64,000 nucleotides of DNA from Geobacter sp. (GTDB taxonomy: Bacteria; Desulfobacterota; Desulfuromonadia; Geobacterales; Pseudopelobacteraceae). The translations under genes were made by a program, and so were the position numbers. Location: the NCBI GenBank assembly GCA_009684515.1, contig WKKS01000001.1:682001-746000 (forward strand), in the 5' to 3' direction. The notes under the pieces were generated by a model, which made no database searches, had not been told where the DNA came from, and saw only the letters and a list, made by a program, of their open reading frames with translations. Below, one piece after another: positions 46,201-53,517 of the stretch; positions within the stretch are counted from its first letter, which is position 1, and every line of letters begins with the position of its first letter.

Positions 46201-46297
46201 ACAACAGGGAGAGGAGAAGCGACAGCATGCCGTGCGCAACGCGCAGAGCTGCCGTCGATCTCCTCTTTATCCCCGTATGTGTGGTGTTTAAAGCCAT
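40217..46297 (-). CDS. DUF11/SdrD-like/OmpA outer-membrane protein with C-terminal barrel (2026 aa)
   Basis: 2026 residues. Order: signal segment; beta-rich region to 380; DUF11 repeat (REVVAPGDFVSYDLTLSN, about 382-495); a carboxypeptidase-like/SdrD-B domain (LEGARVYLEDGSFVVSDKQG, about 520-590); a second DUF11-like region; an OmpA peptidoglycan-binding domain (VTGHTDNVPISQSGRR and RALNRRVEVRA, about 780-895); an Ala/Pro linker; and, from about 1230, repeated amphipathic strands ending YVRFRMKFDQQSVKDAAGWL, consistent with an outer-membrane beta barrel. The OmpA domain in the middle would tie cell wall to outer membrane. Unusual architecture, one of the two structural cores of the operon. 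Confidence 0.88.
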   Translation of the reverse strand: MALNTTHTGIKRRSTAALRVAHGMLSLLLSLLCVGAVSAATSTPSGTRIINVANVTSAEQAGVFAGSATITVRSSSTPQIEFLQYSPTLPGAEQVPLALGAYRPGADPALPFISVPPPQMTGSSTPIDLTRPVPLTPAVLYHQGDPIFLRVTDLSMNLDPNLRETLFATVTVPMTGDVEVVRITETGNNTGVFVGYIPSNSAAGVQYNGTLQIKAESLINASYTNPFEGITVASAIMVDPYGIFIDTRTGQLVSGATITMINTVTNQPAVVYGDDGASSYPATLTSGGNAVDSSGKLYTFPDGGYRFPFVLPGSYRFEIHPPTGYTSPSTVATSVIQALPGAPFAIANGSRGELFQINPGPALRIDIPLDPSSSLLWMTKSAGREVVAPGDFVSYDLTLSNTSKIVNAANVRIVDMLPAGFRLKEGSVQLNGVSGSDPALSTDGQILTFAVGNLAPAGSLTIRYVVEVTAGSRLGKSINYASAISDSGNSNVAKAAVMVRDDLLRTKAILMGRITSGACPANGEEPKDGLEGARVYLEDGSFVVSDKQGLFHFEGVRSGLHVVQLDLDSLPEGYQAVPCTENSRFAGRAFSQFVEVQGGSLWRADFHVKDKNAPVEVVIAPPAKIEQPAPAVTVAPVPAPPVKGRVGLELANRPEGTEIVYNAALHGGTVPVRELRLNVEIPPCTTYIPGSSMLDGKVISDPATNGTAALTWNLGDMPGDWERKLTFRAQSTPACAQDEMGTRAYLAFTAPNGSKGLTAPAETKLQQVTSSELHQVPDIVVRPHFPSFGAELNLEDRTKLDELARLLKFLKTESINVTGHTDNVPISQSGRRLYKDNLALSWARARSVGRYLMEALHFPPEKLSFDGKGESVPVASNKTKKGRALNRRVEVRASASRVVEHSQLNIIKEISGPLQVETEAEPVEESPAAVPANLMPAAPQETAPLAAVKSPDATAPVAASTLAVTSAAGTTGQAPAAVPVPPVTSAPASPASTAAPATVAVAEKPQADGLISPKEGSVLLDRINSVQAQLDNSLLPKLLVDGVEVPAERIGYRSVNQQTGKTLYSYIGVDFGEKGSHALEFRGMDPFGNKRFSSSAVVMRTGEIARIKSLPFDGNVADGKTPVKVRVEIFDAEGSRLNGVVRLPFREGTLRPYQPEKSNLTLDDKTSASFVTVDSDGWILFQPVTVSGSQRALIGDGKGTIELETYVKPKMRDWILVGLAEGTLGYNSVSGNMENLKANELTENFYQDGRVAFFAKGQIKGEWLLTASYDTAKTKSEVGGSLFQQIDPDSYYTLYGDATQQQYDAASSQKLYVRVEREQFYAMFGDFDTGLTVTELSRYSRRMTGAKTEFQNKNVEINAFAAESVQAYKRDEIPGDGTSGLYRLSGKSLLANSEKVTIITRDRYRSEIVISSKPLSRFVDYSIDYDAGKLFFKMPIPSKDEKFNPITILVEYETAADAGQDYTYGGRAGLKLFDKRLKVGISHVHEGLGQKSSNLFGIDTTIQLDDSTKFRGEAAWSEARQSGATTSGYSYLAELLHNSKKLDLKAYVREQQGAFGLGQQMGSEAATRKLGLDANYRFTEMFSLGGSVNRQTNMSNSSERDVAEAKASYGAKQYGVSLGILQANDRLTDGRSMSSGQITLGGRLLTLKEKLTLTIDHAQSLWGDANVDFPTRTMLGGEYKVSNSLSLIAGQEFTWGKTAETSSTRVGIKAAPWKGAALTSSIERQLGENNSRVFANAGLRQTWQLSDAWKVDAGIDRSQTIKKNGYYLLNGNVQPSSGGSEDFTAVSSGATYQVNSLTWDSRFEYRTSNSEDKLGMLTGVVKEQQGGWAWSARGQYFRTNATSGLETRRGAIRAGLVYRPPMTKWIHLNRLDLVYEDQHGGETTPSTSWRMVNNYSVNYKPKKYLQATLKYGAKFVMDTISGRRYQAFTDHTGFELRYDITAKWDIGLRGSVLHSWNGGQFAYSGGASSGYNVVDNAWVSLGYNAWGFTDKDFSAADYTAQGPYVRFRMKFDQQSVKDAAGWLNKE

Positions 46298-46323
46298 AAG
46301 TATCTTGTTAACTTCCTGAGCTA

Positions 46324-47490
46324 TCAGTTAATTGTGCAGCGGTAGAACAGCACCAGAACGTTACCTGGCGTCACCGTACCCAGTCCCGGTGAACCGGGGT
46401 TATAGGTGACCGTATTGGCGGCAAAGGTGAACCCGCCGGCGCCCTCGGTCAATCCGGTAGCCGCTGCATAGGTGGTTGCTGCGGATGTGGCATACTTGCT
46501 TACCGTCGGCACATAGGTCAGGTAAGGGGGGAGCGTATCGGTGATGCGGACCGAAGTTGCATCACCGGCTCCGGAGTTGGTGATGGTGATCTTGTAGATC
46601 AGGCTGGTGCCGGGGGCGGCATTGCCGGTTGCGGCAAAGCTGGTGCCACCGTCAACCGAGACGGTCTTGGAGACGGTCAGTGACGGTTTGTTGACCGTAA
46701 TCAGGGTGTTGGCGCTTGTTCCGGTTGGGCCGGTAGGCGATTTAGCTGTGCCGTTGGCATTGAAAGTACCGGTGGTGAAGCCGGTGTCAACCGTGCCGGA
46801 AGTGTAGGTAACCGAGAAGGTTGTCCGTTCGCCGACCACCTGACCGGCCGTACCGGCTGTGCCTGCAATGGCGGAAGTCAGGGTAATCGTAACCAGGTTG
46901 TAGTTGGCATTACCCCAGGTCGTCGCATTGGTCTTGTCGATACCGCCAACGGCAACAGTATAGGGATTGCCGCCAATGACGATCACGTCACCGGCTGTAA
47001 TACCGTTAACGCTGGTGCCTGGGTCGGTCGGATTATAAGCGACCTTGATGGTGGTAGCTCCGATACTCGCGTTGGCGGCAAGTGTGGTTGCCCCCAGAGT
47101 AAAGCTCAGCGGAGTGGTCGCCCCGCCGGTACCGGCCGGGTTCATGTTGCTGACGTTGGCTGTGCCGGAACCGAAGGTATAGGTTTCCGGTCCGTTGGAG
47201 GTTGCCGTGACATTGTAGGTAATGGTTGTAGTATTACCCTGGTTGATAGTGGCGGAAGAAACCGTGCTGACGGCAACATTGGGCGCCGCCTGCACCAGCG
47301 TAACGGTCACATCGGCTGACACAGTTACTGCTGGCTGGGCAGTGCCTCCGGCATCGTTGTAGTTGACTGTGGCCCTGTTCTGAATGACAGTTCCCTGGGC
47401 GGTGCTTGCATCTGCCGCTGTCGGCATGATGACCAGGGTTGTCAAAAACATGAATGCCAGGGCGGACAGCATCTTGATTTTGTTTCTCAT
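46324..47490 (-). CDS. secreted DUF11-domain protein
   Basis: 388 residues from ATG 47490, chosen because AAAGGAG lies seven bases upstream; the ATG at 47496 is too close to it. Signal segment MLSALAFMFLTTLVIMPTAADA. Strand-rich body with a repeated GNTTTITYNVTATSNGPETY-like unit and one DUF11 domain near the C-terminus: GTSLIYKITITNSGAGDATSVRITDTLPPYLTYVP. Its predicted stop overlaps nothing; the 43-codon gene before it overlaps its alternative start. Confidence 0.88.
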   Translation of the reverse strand: MRNKIKMLSALAFMFLTTLVIMPTAADASTAQGTVIQNRATVNYNDAGGTAQPAVTVSADVTVTLVQAAPNVAVSTVSSATINQGNTTTITYNVTATSNGPETYTFGSGTANVSNMNPAGTGGATTPLSFTLGATTLAANASIGATTIKVAYNPTDPGTSVNGITAGDVIVIGGNPYTVAVGGIDKTNATTWGNANYNLVTITLTSAIAGTAGTAGQVVGERTTFSVTYTSGTVDTGFTTGTFNANGTAKSPTGPTGTSANTLITVNKPSLTVSKTVSVDGGTSFAATGNAAPGTSLIYKITITNSGAGDATSVRITDTLPPYLTYVPTVSKYATSAATTYAAATGLTEGAGGFTFAANTVTYNPGSPGLGTVTPGNVLVLFYRCTIN

Positions 47491-47492
47491 CC

Positions 47493-47624
47493 TCATTCTC
47501 CTTTCATTTTGGTAGACTTCTCATTATGGCTGATAAATTCGGGGTTGGAATTACACGTGGGTGGTGGTCTCAGGTCCATCTTGTTGAATCGTACCTGACG
47601 ACTGTCATAAACAAGGTTTTTCAT
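47493..47624 (-). CDS. 43-residue small protein between DUF11 genes
   Basis: Short reading frame MKNLVYDSRQVRFNKM... ending ...EKSTKMKGE, preceded by a strong AAAGGAGA site at 7-8 bases and placed exactly in the gap between two co-directional genes. Its stop overlaps the first ATG of the downstream gene (ATGA), as coupled genes do. Basic, no signal peptide, no family that I know. Could be a real small regulator or a translation-coupling leader. Confidence 0.5.
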   Translation of the reverse strand: MKNLVYDSRQVRFNKMDLRPPPTCNSNPEFISHNEKSTKMKGE

Positions 47625-47656
47625 CTGTATTTCTCCTTTTCCAGTTAACTTGTCTG

Positions 47657-48163
47657 CTATTTGATATGAATTGAAAAACCGACTGTTCCGCTGGCACCAG
47701 GCGCCACGCTCTTCACCTGCCAACGGATATTGGTGTAATCACTGGGTGTTGCAATCCGTTTTTCCGTTTTTCCGCTGGGAAGCTTCACTTCATAGGTCAG
47801 CTTGACCGGAAGCGCATAGGTTCGGCCGCCGTCATTTGAAAATGTTATTTCCGCATCGTCCCCGGTGGCGCTGTTGGCGATGTAAACCGCCCCTTTCGGC
47901 ACCGGATTGTCAATTACAGCATTGCTGGCCGCCTCATTGCCCCTGTTTGTGTAGGTCAGGGTATACTGCAGAATGTCACCGGAAACGGCCGTCTTGGCCG
48001 GAACCATCCTGACCGTTTTTTCTCCGTTTTTAACTTCCACAACCTCCTTGGTTGTGGTCAATGTCACCGACAACTGCGGTTTTGCCCAGACCGGCATACA
48101 GGTAAGTGCCAGTACTGCAAAGAAAACCAGGGTTACTGCAAAACGCCGAGATAACTTCTTCAT
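47657..48163 (-). CDS. small secreted DUF11-domain protein
   Basis: 168 residues. Signal peptide RRFAVTLVFFAVLALTCMPVWA. A single DUF11 domain makes up most of it: GDILQYTLTYTNRGNEAASNAVIDNPVPKGAVYIANSA, then the strand end APGASGTVGFSIHIK. First gene of the surface-protein operon, with GGAGGA before ATG and a good promoter upstream. Perhaps a minor subunit or a pilot for the larger proteins (inference). Confidence 0.9.
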   Translation of the reverse strand: MKKLSRRFAVTLVFFAVLALTCMPVWAKPQLSVTLTTTKEVVEVKNGEKTVRMVPAKTAVSGDILQYTLTYTNRGNEAASNAVIDNPVPKGAVYIANSATGDDAEITFSNDGGRTYALPVKLTYEVKLPSGKTEKRIATPSDYTNIRWQVKSVAPGASGTVGFSIHIK

Positions 48164-48212
48164 TAAATTTGTTCCTCCTCTAAATTAATTCCTTCTTGTT
48201 TTAATTAAACCG

Positions 48213-48274
48213 TGTTTTTTGACAAATGCCTGAATATACGGTTTTTTTATGCACATTTCAAACCATAAAAAAAC
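48213..48274 (-). promoter_or_regulatory. promoter of the DUF11 surface operon with inverted repeats
   Basis: Minus strand: -35 TTGAAA (48261-48256), 17-base spacer, -10 TATATT (48238-48233). A perfect 11-base inverted repeat GTTTTTTTATG (48241-48251) / CATAAAAAAAC (48264-48274) brackets the -35; AAACCGT (48207-48213) / ACGGTTT (48238-48244) spans the start region. Likely regulated, by an unknown protein. Confidence 0.65.
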
Positions 48275-48369
48275 ATCGTGCTATTTTTTCTGACGGCTAA
48301 TTTAGTAAAATCAAAATTAGAGTCGGCATTCACCAAACCCAGGTTCAAGAACGATGTATGAAAAAAACA

Positions 48370-48405
48370 TTGACAGCCTACCTTTTTATCTATAGAAATA
48401 GTAGA
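48370..48405 (+). promoter_or_regulatory. rrf2 promoter overlapping operator copy 1
   Basis: TTGACA (48370-48375) with TATAGA (15-base spacer) or TAGAAA (17-base spacer) as -10. The 17-base motif at 48389-48405 covers the -10 and the start point; its complement reads TCTACTATTTCTATAGA. The ATG follows one base later, so there is no room for a ribosome site: the message is probably leaderless. Position suggests autorepression. Confidence 0.65.
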
Positions 48406-48406
48406 C

Positions 48407-48868
48407 ATGTTATCCAAAAAAACGAAATACGCCCTTAAAGCCTTGACCTATCTGGCTCACCAGCCTGCTGACGAACCGGTTCTGATTTCCGAACTGGCCA
48501 GAGAGGAAGATATCCCCAGAAAATTTCTTGAAGCGATTCTGCTGACCCTCAAAAACTCAGGTATACTTCACAGCAAGATCGGCAAGGGGGGGGGATACTT
48601 TCTTGCCAGGGAAGCGCGCCATATCACGATCGGCAGTATCATCAAAGTACTGGAAGGAGGCTATGCACCGGTGCAGTGCCTCAACGAAACAGCTTCCCAG
48701 GGGTGCGATGAATGCGGAGAGCCGTCCAGTTGCGGAATCAGGCTGGTAATGTCCGATGTCATGCAGGCCATGGCCGCCGTCCTGGAGACAACCACACTGG
48801 CAGATATGATCGAAAGAGCCGGAAATGCCGAACTGGCCCGCTCGAAAGTTGTCGATTTCAGCATATAA
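48407..48868 (+). CDS. Rrf2-family transcriptional regulator (cysteine/Fe-S type)
   Basis: 153 residues. Winged-helix start [20 protein letters not shown], recognition helix region [28 protein letters not shown], wing [24 protein letters not shown]. Four Cys in [19 protein letters not shown] could hold an Fe-S cluster, although the spacing differs from IscR. The motif shared by its own promoter, cysK and the transporter block suggests a CymR-like regulator of sulfur assimilation. Confidence 0.9.
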   Translation: MLSKKTKYALKALTYLAHQPADEPVLISELAREEDIPRKFLEAILLTLKNSGILHSKIGKGGGYFLAREARHITIGSIIKVLEGGYAPVQCLNETASQGCDECGEPSSCGIRLVMSDVMQAMAAVLETTTLADMIERAGNAELARSKVVDFSI

Positions 48869-48888
48869 GTTTTTTGTCGCAGGATATA

Positions 48889-48905
48889 TCTACTAATTCC
48901 ATAGA
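48889..48905 (+). promoter_or_regulatory. putative Rrf2 operator copy 2 (cysK)
   Basis: TCTACTAATTCCATAGA, 15 of 17 bases equal to the rrf2 site. It sits 26 bases before the cysK ATG. TATATC directly upstream may be the -10. Confidence 0.65.
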
Positions 48906-48930
48906 CGTTCACAACGAAAGGAGATCCGTC

Positions 48931-49884
48931 ATGAGCAAGATTTTTCAGGACAATTCCCAGTCAATCGGCAACACGCCGCTGATCAAGCTGAACCGGGTCA
49001 CGGATGGAGCCAAAGCGACCGTGCTGGCAAAGATTGAAGGACGCAACCCGGCCTATTCCGTCAAATGCCGCATCGGCGCCAACATGATCTGGGATGCCGA
49101 AAAACGCGGCATTCTCAAGCCTGGCGTGGAAATCATCGAGCCGACCAGCGGCAACACCGGTATAGCATTGGCGTATGTCGCGGCCGCCCGCGGCTACAAG
49201 CTGACCCTGACCATGCCGGAAACCATGAGCATCGAGCGCCGCCGTGTACTGGCAGCCCTGGGTGCCCACCTGATTCTGACCCCCGGCGCAGAGGGAATGA
49301 AGGGTGCGATCACCAAGGCCGAAGAGATGGCGGCAGCGGAGCCAGAAAAATATTTTCTGCCGCAGCAGTTCAAAAACCCGGCTAACCCGGAAATTCACGA
49401 AAAAACCACCGGCCCGGAAATATGGGACGACACAGACGGCGGGGTGGATGTCATCGTGGCAGGCGTCGGAACCGGCGGCACCATCACCGGCATCTCGCGC
49501 TACCTGAAGAACACCAAAGGCAAGCGGGTCATTTCGGTAGCGGTCGAACCGAAAGAAAGCCCGGTCATTACCCAGCAACTGGCCGGCCAGCCACTCCAGC
49601 CCGCGCCTCACAAGATCCAGGGCATCGGTGCCGGATTCATTCCGGACACCCTCGACCTGACTATTATCGACCGGGTCGAGCAGGTTGACAGCAACGAAGC
49701 CATCGAGTTTGCCAAACGGCTTGCCAGGGAAGAGGGGCTGCTGGTCGGCATCTCCTGCGGCGCCGCAGCCGCCGCCGCAGTAAGACTGGCGCAGCTGGAT
49801 GAGTTTGCGGGCAAGACCATTGTGGTAATACTTCCGGACGGTGCCGAAAGATACCTTTCAACCGCCCTTTTTGAGGGGATCTAA
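48931..49884 (+). CDS. cysK: cysteine synthase A (O-acetylserine sulfhydrylase)
   Basis: 317 residues from ATG 48931 with AAGGAG upstream; longer readings lie over the operator. Joins sulfide to O-acetylserine. PLP site [20 protein letters not shown] (Lys in SVKCR), phosphate loop [48 protein letters not shown] and [16 protein letters not shown]. Three bases before sir; same transcript. Confidence 0.97.
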   Translation: MSKIFQDNSQSIGNTPLIKLNRVTDGAKATVLAKIEGRNPAYSVKCRIGANMIWDAEKRGILKPGVEIIEPTSGNTGIALAYVAAARGYKLTLTMPETMSIERRRVLAALGAHLILTPGAEGMKGAITKAEEMAAAEPEKYFLPQQFKNPANPEIHEKTTGPEIWDDTDGGVDVIVAGVGTGGTITGISRYLKNTKGKRVISVAVEPKESPVITQQLAGQPLQPAPHKIQGIGAGFIPDTLDLTIIDRVEQVDSNEAIEFAKRLAREEGLLVGISCGAAAAAAVRLAQLDEFAGKTIVVILPDGAERYLSTALFEGI

Positions 49885-49887
49885 TTA

Positions 49888-51171
49888 ATGAGTGCAGCAG
49901 TTTCCGAATACAGATTGGACGGCATCTATCGTCAACGCCAGGACGGTTTTTTCATGCAGCGGGTCAAACTGCCGGCCGGTGTAATATCAGCTGATCAGGC
50001 CCGGATCGTTGCCGCAGCGTCAACCCGTTTCGGCAAGGGAACCATCCACCTGACCACCCGCGGCAGCATGGAGATCCACTGGGTTAAAGAAACGGATCTA
50101 CCCGAGCTGAAAAGTTTTCTGGCTACAGTCGGCTTGACCTCTCGCGGAGCCTGCGGCGGAGCGGTGCGCGGCGTGACCTGCTCCAGTCAGGGTGCGGTCG
50201 GTTTTCCGGCAGTAGAAACCCTGGCGCGCCGTCTTCACCGGCACTTCACCGCCAATCCGCGCTTCGAGCGGCTTCCCAAGAAGTTCAAGATCGGCATTGA
50301 AGCCGACGCAAGCGGCCGCCGCCACCTGATTCAGGATGTGGGGCTGGTGCTGGCGGAGATTGTTGATGGTATCGCCCATTATGACCTCTACGTGGCTGGT
50401 GGGCTGGGGCGCGAACCGCAGCCTGGCTTCCTGTTTGAACCGAAGGTAGCCGAGAACCAGATTATTCCGCTGATCGAGGCGATTGCGCGCGTTTATGCAG
50501 TCCACACACCGGCCGGCAAACGGATCAAGCACCTGATTCGCGAGATTGGTGAAGAAGAGTTCCGCAGACTGGTATCACTCGAACCATCCTACCTGGAGGA
50601 GCTGCCGCCTGTAACCGGCTTGCCGGAAACTATCGTGCCGGTTGCCGGAACCCGGCGCATCGTTGCGCAGGTCCACGCCGGAGAACTGGCCAGCGATCAG
50701 CTGTTCAATCTGGCCCGATTTGCCGATCAGTTTGGTGGCGGAATCCTGATGGCGACTGCTGACCAGGACATTGCCTTCCATGTAATTGAAACTGTTGATC
50801 GAGAGGAGACAGCAACAGCTCTGAAATCGATCGGATTTGGAGAACAACGGGTTGCCTTTCGGGTTTGCCCTGGAAACCATCAATGCCTGGTTGGGTTGTC
50901 ACCGACCCGTGACATCAGCAAAATGCTGATCAGTCAGATGGGACCAGCTGCAAAGAGCCTGACCTGGGCGCTCTCCGGCTGCCCGAACTCCTGCACTCAG
51001 CCCCAGCTGGCTGACTATGGAATTGTCAGCTCCAGCCTGGTCAAGGATCAGAATGGCGAGCGCACACCCCGCTTTGATCTGTACCGGTTGGGTGAAGAAG
51101 GTTTCGGTAATGCGGCGGAACGCTCACTGACACTACAGGAACTGTCTGGCAAGGTGCTGGAGATCGGTTGA
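49888..51171 (+). CDS. sir: siroheme sulfite/nitrite reductase-type hemoprotein
   Basis: 427 residues, short for the family. Two ferredoxin-like halves (N-terminal GVISADQARIVAAASTRFGKGTIHLTTRGSMEI) and the siroheme-[4Fe-4S] motif FRVCPGNHQCLVGLSP (CX5C) followed by LSGCPNSCTQPQ (CX3C). In the cys context it most likely reduces sulfite to sulfide with ferredoxin; nitrite reduction is possible in principle. Encoded between cysK and the sulfate-uptake block. Confidence 0.85.
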   Translation: MSAAVSEYRLDGIYRQRQDGFFMQRVKLPAGVISADQARIVAAASTRFGKGTIHLTTRGSMEIHWVKETDLPELKSFLATVGLTSRGACGGAVRGVTCSSQGAVGFPAVETLARRLHRHFTANPRFERLPKKFKIGIEADASGRRHLIQDVGLVLAEIVDGIAHYDLYVAGGLGREPQPGFLFEPKVAENQIIPLIEAIARVYAVHTPAGKRIKHLIREIGEEEFRRLVSLEPSYLEELPPVTGLPETIVPVAGTRRIVAQVHAGELASDQLFNLARFADQFGGGILMATADQDIAFHVIETVDREETATALKSIGFGEQRVAFRVCPGNHQCLVGLSPTRDISKMLISQMGPAAKSLTWALSGCPNSCTQPQLADYGIVSSSLVKDQNGERTPRFDLYRLGEEGFGNAAERSLTLQELSGKVLEIG

Positions 51172-51192
51172 TCTCCAGCAGCCTTTTCTATT

Positions 51193-51214
51193 TATAATCT
51201 ACTATATTTATGGA
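51193..51214 (+). promoter_or_regulatory. promoter -10 and Rrf2 operator copy 3
   Basis: TATAAT (51193-51198; TTGATC lies 19 bases upstream) runs straight into TCTACTATATTTATGGA (51198-51214), 14 of 17 bases equal to the rrf2 site. It precedes the 51266 gene and hence the transporter and cysHDN genes. Confidence 0.6.
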
Positions 51215-51265
51215 TTTTGTATTATTATCATCTACAGATACCCGGAACGAAGCGGATATGCGGAT

Positions 51266-52057
51266 ATGATCAAAAAAATCGATTCGGACAAACTGGTTAC
51301 TCTGATAAATTCGTCGCCCAACTTTGCAGACCCGGAAGCTCTGCGACGCGAGGGGGAGATTTTTTTCATCGGCGCCAACCTGCCGATCCACAGCACCCTG
51401 GAAACCATGTACGAAAGTTATTGCCAGGAATCGAGCGAACTTTTTCATGTCACCTTCGGAGAGGCCGGGATGTTTGAACACAATCTTGAGATGGTCCGCC
51501 AGATCAAGCGCAATTTCTCAATCCGGCTGATGGGGCGGATTGAGTATCCGTTATCAGCGGTGCAGGTTGAGCGGGTTTATCTGGCAGGATTGGATCTGCT
51601 GGACATTCAGCAAAGTTCTTATGAAGCTCAACCCGACGACCGGTGGCGCACGGCTCTCAATACGGCAAACACCACATTTACACGCTGGTCGGTGGTTTCT
51701 AGCATCGACGCAGCTCATGCCACGCCCCGCGCCGTGCACGATAAAATCGTAGAACTGCTGGCCGAAGGGGTCATCCCGTTATTGAAGCCTGCCGGAGAAA
51801 GCGCTCTCTGGCCACTTGAAGAAACCACCAATACTTTCAACTTTCTGGCAATCGAATGGCACAGGCACAGAGTACCGCTTAAACCGGTCATGCCGCTATT
51901 GCGCCTGTCCACACCCTTTGTTCTGGCCGAGCCGCCCGGCTTTCTGAGGGGCGTTATCGAAAAACTTCAGGATCGTCACACTTTGGCAACCTCAGATCTG
52001 CGCCGCCACCTTCGCACCAGTGGCGCCGAAGCATCCTTCGAATCAGCGGGGCTGTAA
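51266..52057 (+). CDS. conserved hypothetical protein of the sulfate-assimilation operon
   Basis: 263 residues, no signal peptide, no Cys cluster. Begins MIKKIDSDKLVTLINSSPNF; contains a strand-helix series (FFIGANLPIHSTLETMYESY, FGEAGMFEHNLEMVRQIKR, VYLAGLDLLDIQQSSY) suggesting a barrel. I do not recognise the family. Its stop touches the ATG of the transporter gene, and the third copy of the Rrf2 motif is just upstream, so it belongs functionally with sulfate uptake or reduction. Confidence 0.75.
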   Translation: MIKKIDSDKLVTLINSSPNFADPEALRREGEIFFIGANLPIHSTLETMYESYCQESSELFHVTFGEAGMFEHNLEMVRQIKRNFSIRLMGRIEYPLSAVQVERVYLAGLDLLDIQQSSYEAQPDDRWRTALNTANTTFTRWSVVSSIDAAHATPRAVHDKIVELLAEGVIPLLKPAGESALWPLEETTNTFNFLAIEWHRHRVPLKPVMPLLRLSTPFVLAEPPGFLRGVIEKLQDRHTLATSDLRRHLRTSGAEASFESAGL

Positions 52058-53506
52058 ATGGATCAGATAGCACTCGACAAACCGCTCAAGATTGACACCC
52101 GCCCGATCTGGATGATTGTGATGGATCGCACTGTCCGCTATCAGGTGTTGGCCGGACTTGTGTTACTGACGCTGATCGTTTACAACCTGTCGCCGCCGGA
52201 TGGACTTTCAGCAACCGGTTATCACGCCATGGTTCTGTTTGGAGTCACCATTATTCTCTGGGTCTCCGGATTGCTGCCGATTGCGGTGACGGCAATGCTG
52301 TCGATGGTCATGCTGCCGCTGGCGGGAATCCTTCCTGCCAAGCAGACCTATGCCCTGTTCGGAAACGAGGCGGTCTTCTTCATCCTGGGGGCATTTATCC
52401 TGGGGGCCGCCATGACCGGGACCGGACTTTCGGCCCGTCTGGCCCGCGCCATGCTGGTCCGTTTCGGCAGCACGCCGCGGCGCCTGGCGCTGACCGTCTT
52501 TCTGCTGGCCGCCGGTTTATCCTTCTGCATGAGCGAACACGCCGTGGCCGCCATGCTCTTTCCGGTGGTGGTGGAGATTTCCGCCAGCCTCGGATTGAAA
52601 GCGGGCAAAAGCAGCTATGCCAAACTCCTGTTCATGTCAATCGCCTGGGGCTGCATCATCGGCGGCATCGCCACCTTTCTGGGGGGAGCCAGGGCTCCTT
52701 TGGCGGTCGGCATACTTCAGGAAGCAACCGGAATATACATTCCATTCTTTGACTGGACCATGGCGGCGATCATGATAGTTCTGCCGCTCCTGTTCATCGG
52801 ATTCGGCCTGCTGCTGTTCTTCTTCCCGCCCGACCTGGACGGTGTCGAAGAAGGTATCCGCGTACTCAACCGCAAACGGCTGGAGGTCGGCAAGATCAGT
52901 TACGACGAAATGATCACCGCCCTGGTGATGCTTTCCACAATCGCCGGCTGGGCATTCTTCGGCAGACAGCTGGGACTGGCCGCCATTGCAATCATGGGAA
53001 CGGCGGTACTCTTCACCTTTCGGGTCGTCTCCTGGCAGAAGATCGAAGAATACGTCAACTGGGGGATCATCCTGATGTACGGCTGTTCGATCGCTCTGGC
53101 CAGCGCCATGGAAAAAACCGGCGCGGCCCTTTGGCTCGCCAGCAAAGGCTTGACGACCTTTACCCTGTCACCGTTCATGATCATCGCCGTGATTTCACTG
53201 GTGGCGATTCTTCTGACGGAGTGCATCAGCAATGCAGCCGTGATCGCCATCCTGATGCCGATCGGCCTGAGCCTGGCCAGAGGCCTGGGGATCGACCCGC
53301 GCGTAATGACTTTGGCCATCACCCTGCCAGCCGGTTTGGCCTACTGCCTCCCGATGGGAACCCCGGCCACCGCCATCGCCTTTGGCTCAGGCTATCTGAA
53401 AAGCCGCGATATGATTGTCCCCGGAATGATGGTGATGGGAATCTCCTGGCTGCTCTTTCTGGGATCGGCCTGGCTGATCTGGCCACTTTTGGGATTTAAA
53501 ATTTAA
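52058..53506 (+). CDS. DASS-family sodium/anion symporter (probable sulfate transporter)
   Basis: 482 residues, about 11 membrane helices. SLC13/DASS hallmarks: LWVSGLLPIAVTAMLSMVMLPLAGI, the first anion motif LSFCMSEHAVAAMLFPVVVEIS (SNT-like), and the second TECISNAAVIAILMPIGLSLARGLGI, then ITLPAGLAYCLPMGTPATAIAFGSGYL. Position between operon-specific genes and cysH points to sulfate. Inner membrane. Confidence 0.9.
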   Translation: MDQIALDKPLKIDTRPIWMIVMDRTVRYQVLAGLVLLTLIVYNLSPPDGLSATGYHAMVLFGVTIILWVSGLLPIAVTAMLSMVMLPLAGILPAKQTYALFGNEAVFFILGAFILGAAMTGTGLSARLARAMLVRFGSTPRRLALTVFLLAAGLSFCMSEHAVAAMLFPVVVEISASLGLKAGKSSYAKLLFMSIAWGCIIGGIATFLGGARAPLAVGILQEATGIYIPFFDWTMAAIMIVLPLLFIGFGLLLFFFPPDLDGVEEGIRVLNRKRLEVGKISYDEMITALVMLSTIAGWAFFGRQLGLAAIAIMGTAVLFTFRVVSWQKIEEYVNWGIILMYGCSIALASAMEKTGAALWLASKGLTTFTLSPFMIIAVISLVAILLTECISNAAVIAILMPIGLSLARGLGIDPRVMTLAITLPAGLAYCLPMGTPATAIAFGSGYLKSRDMIVPGMMVMGISWLLFLGSAWLIWPLLGFKI

Positions 53507-53517
53507 AAGGAGTCGTT

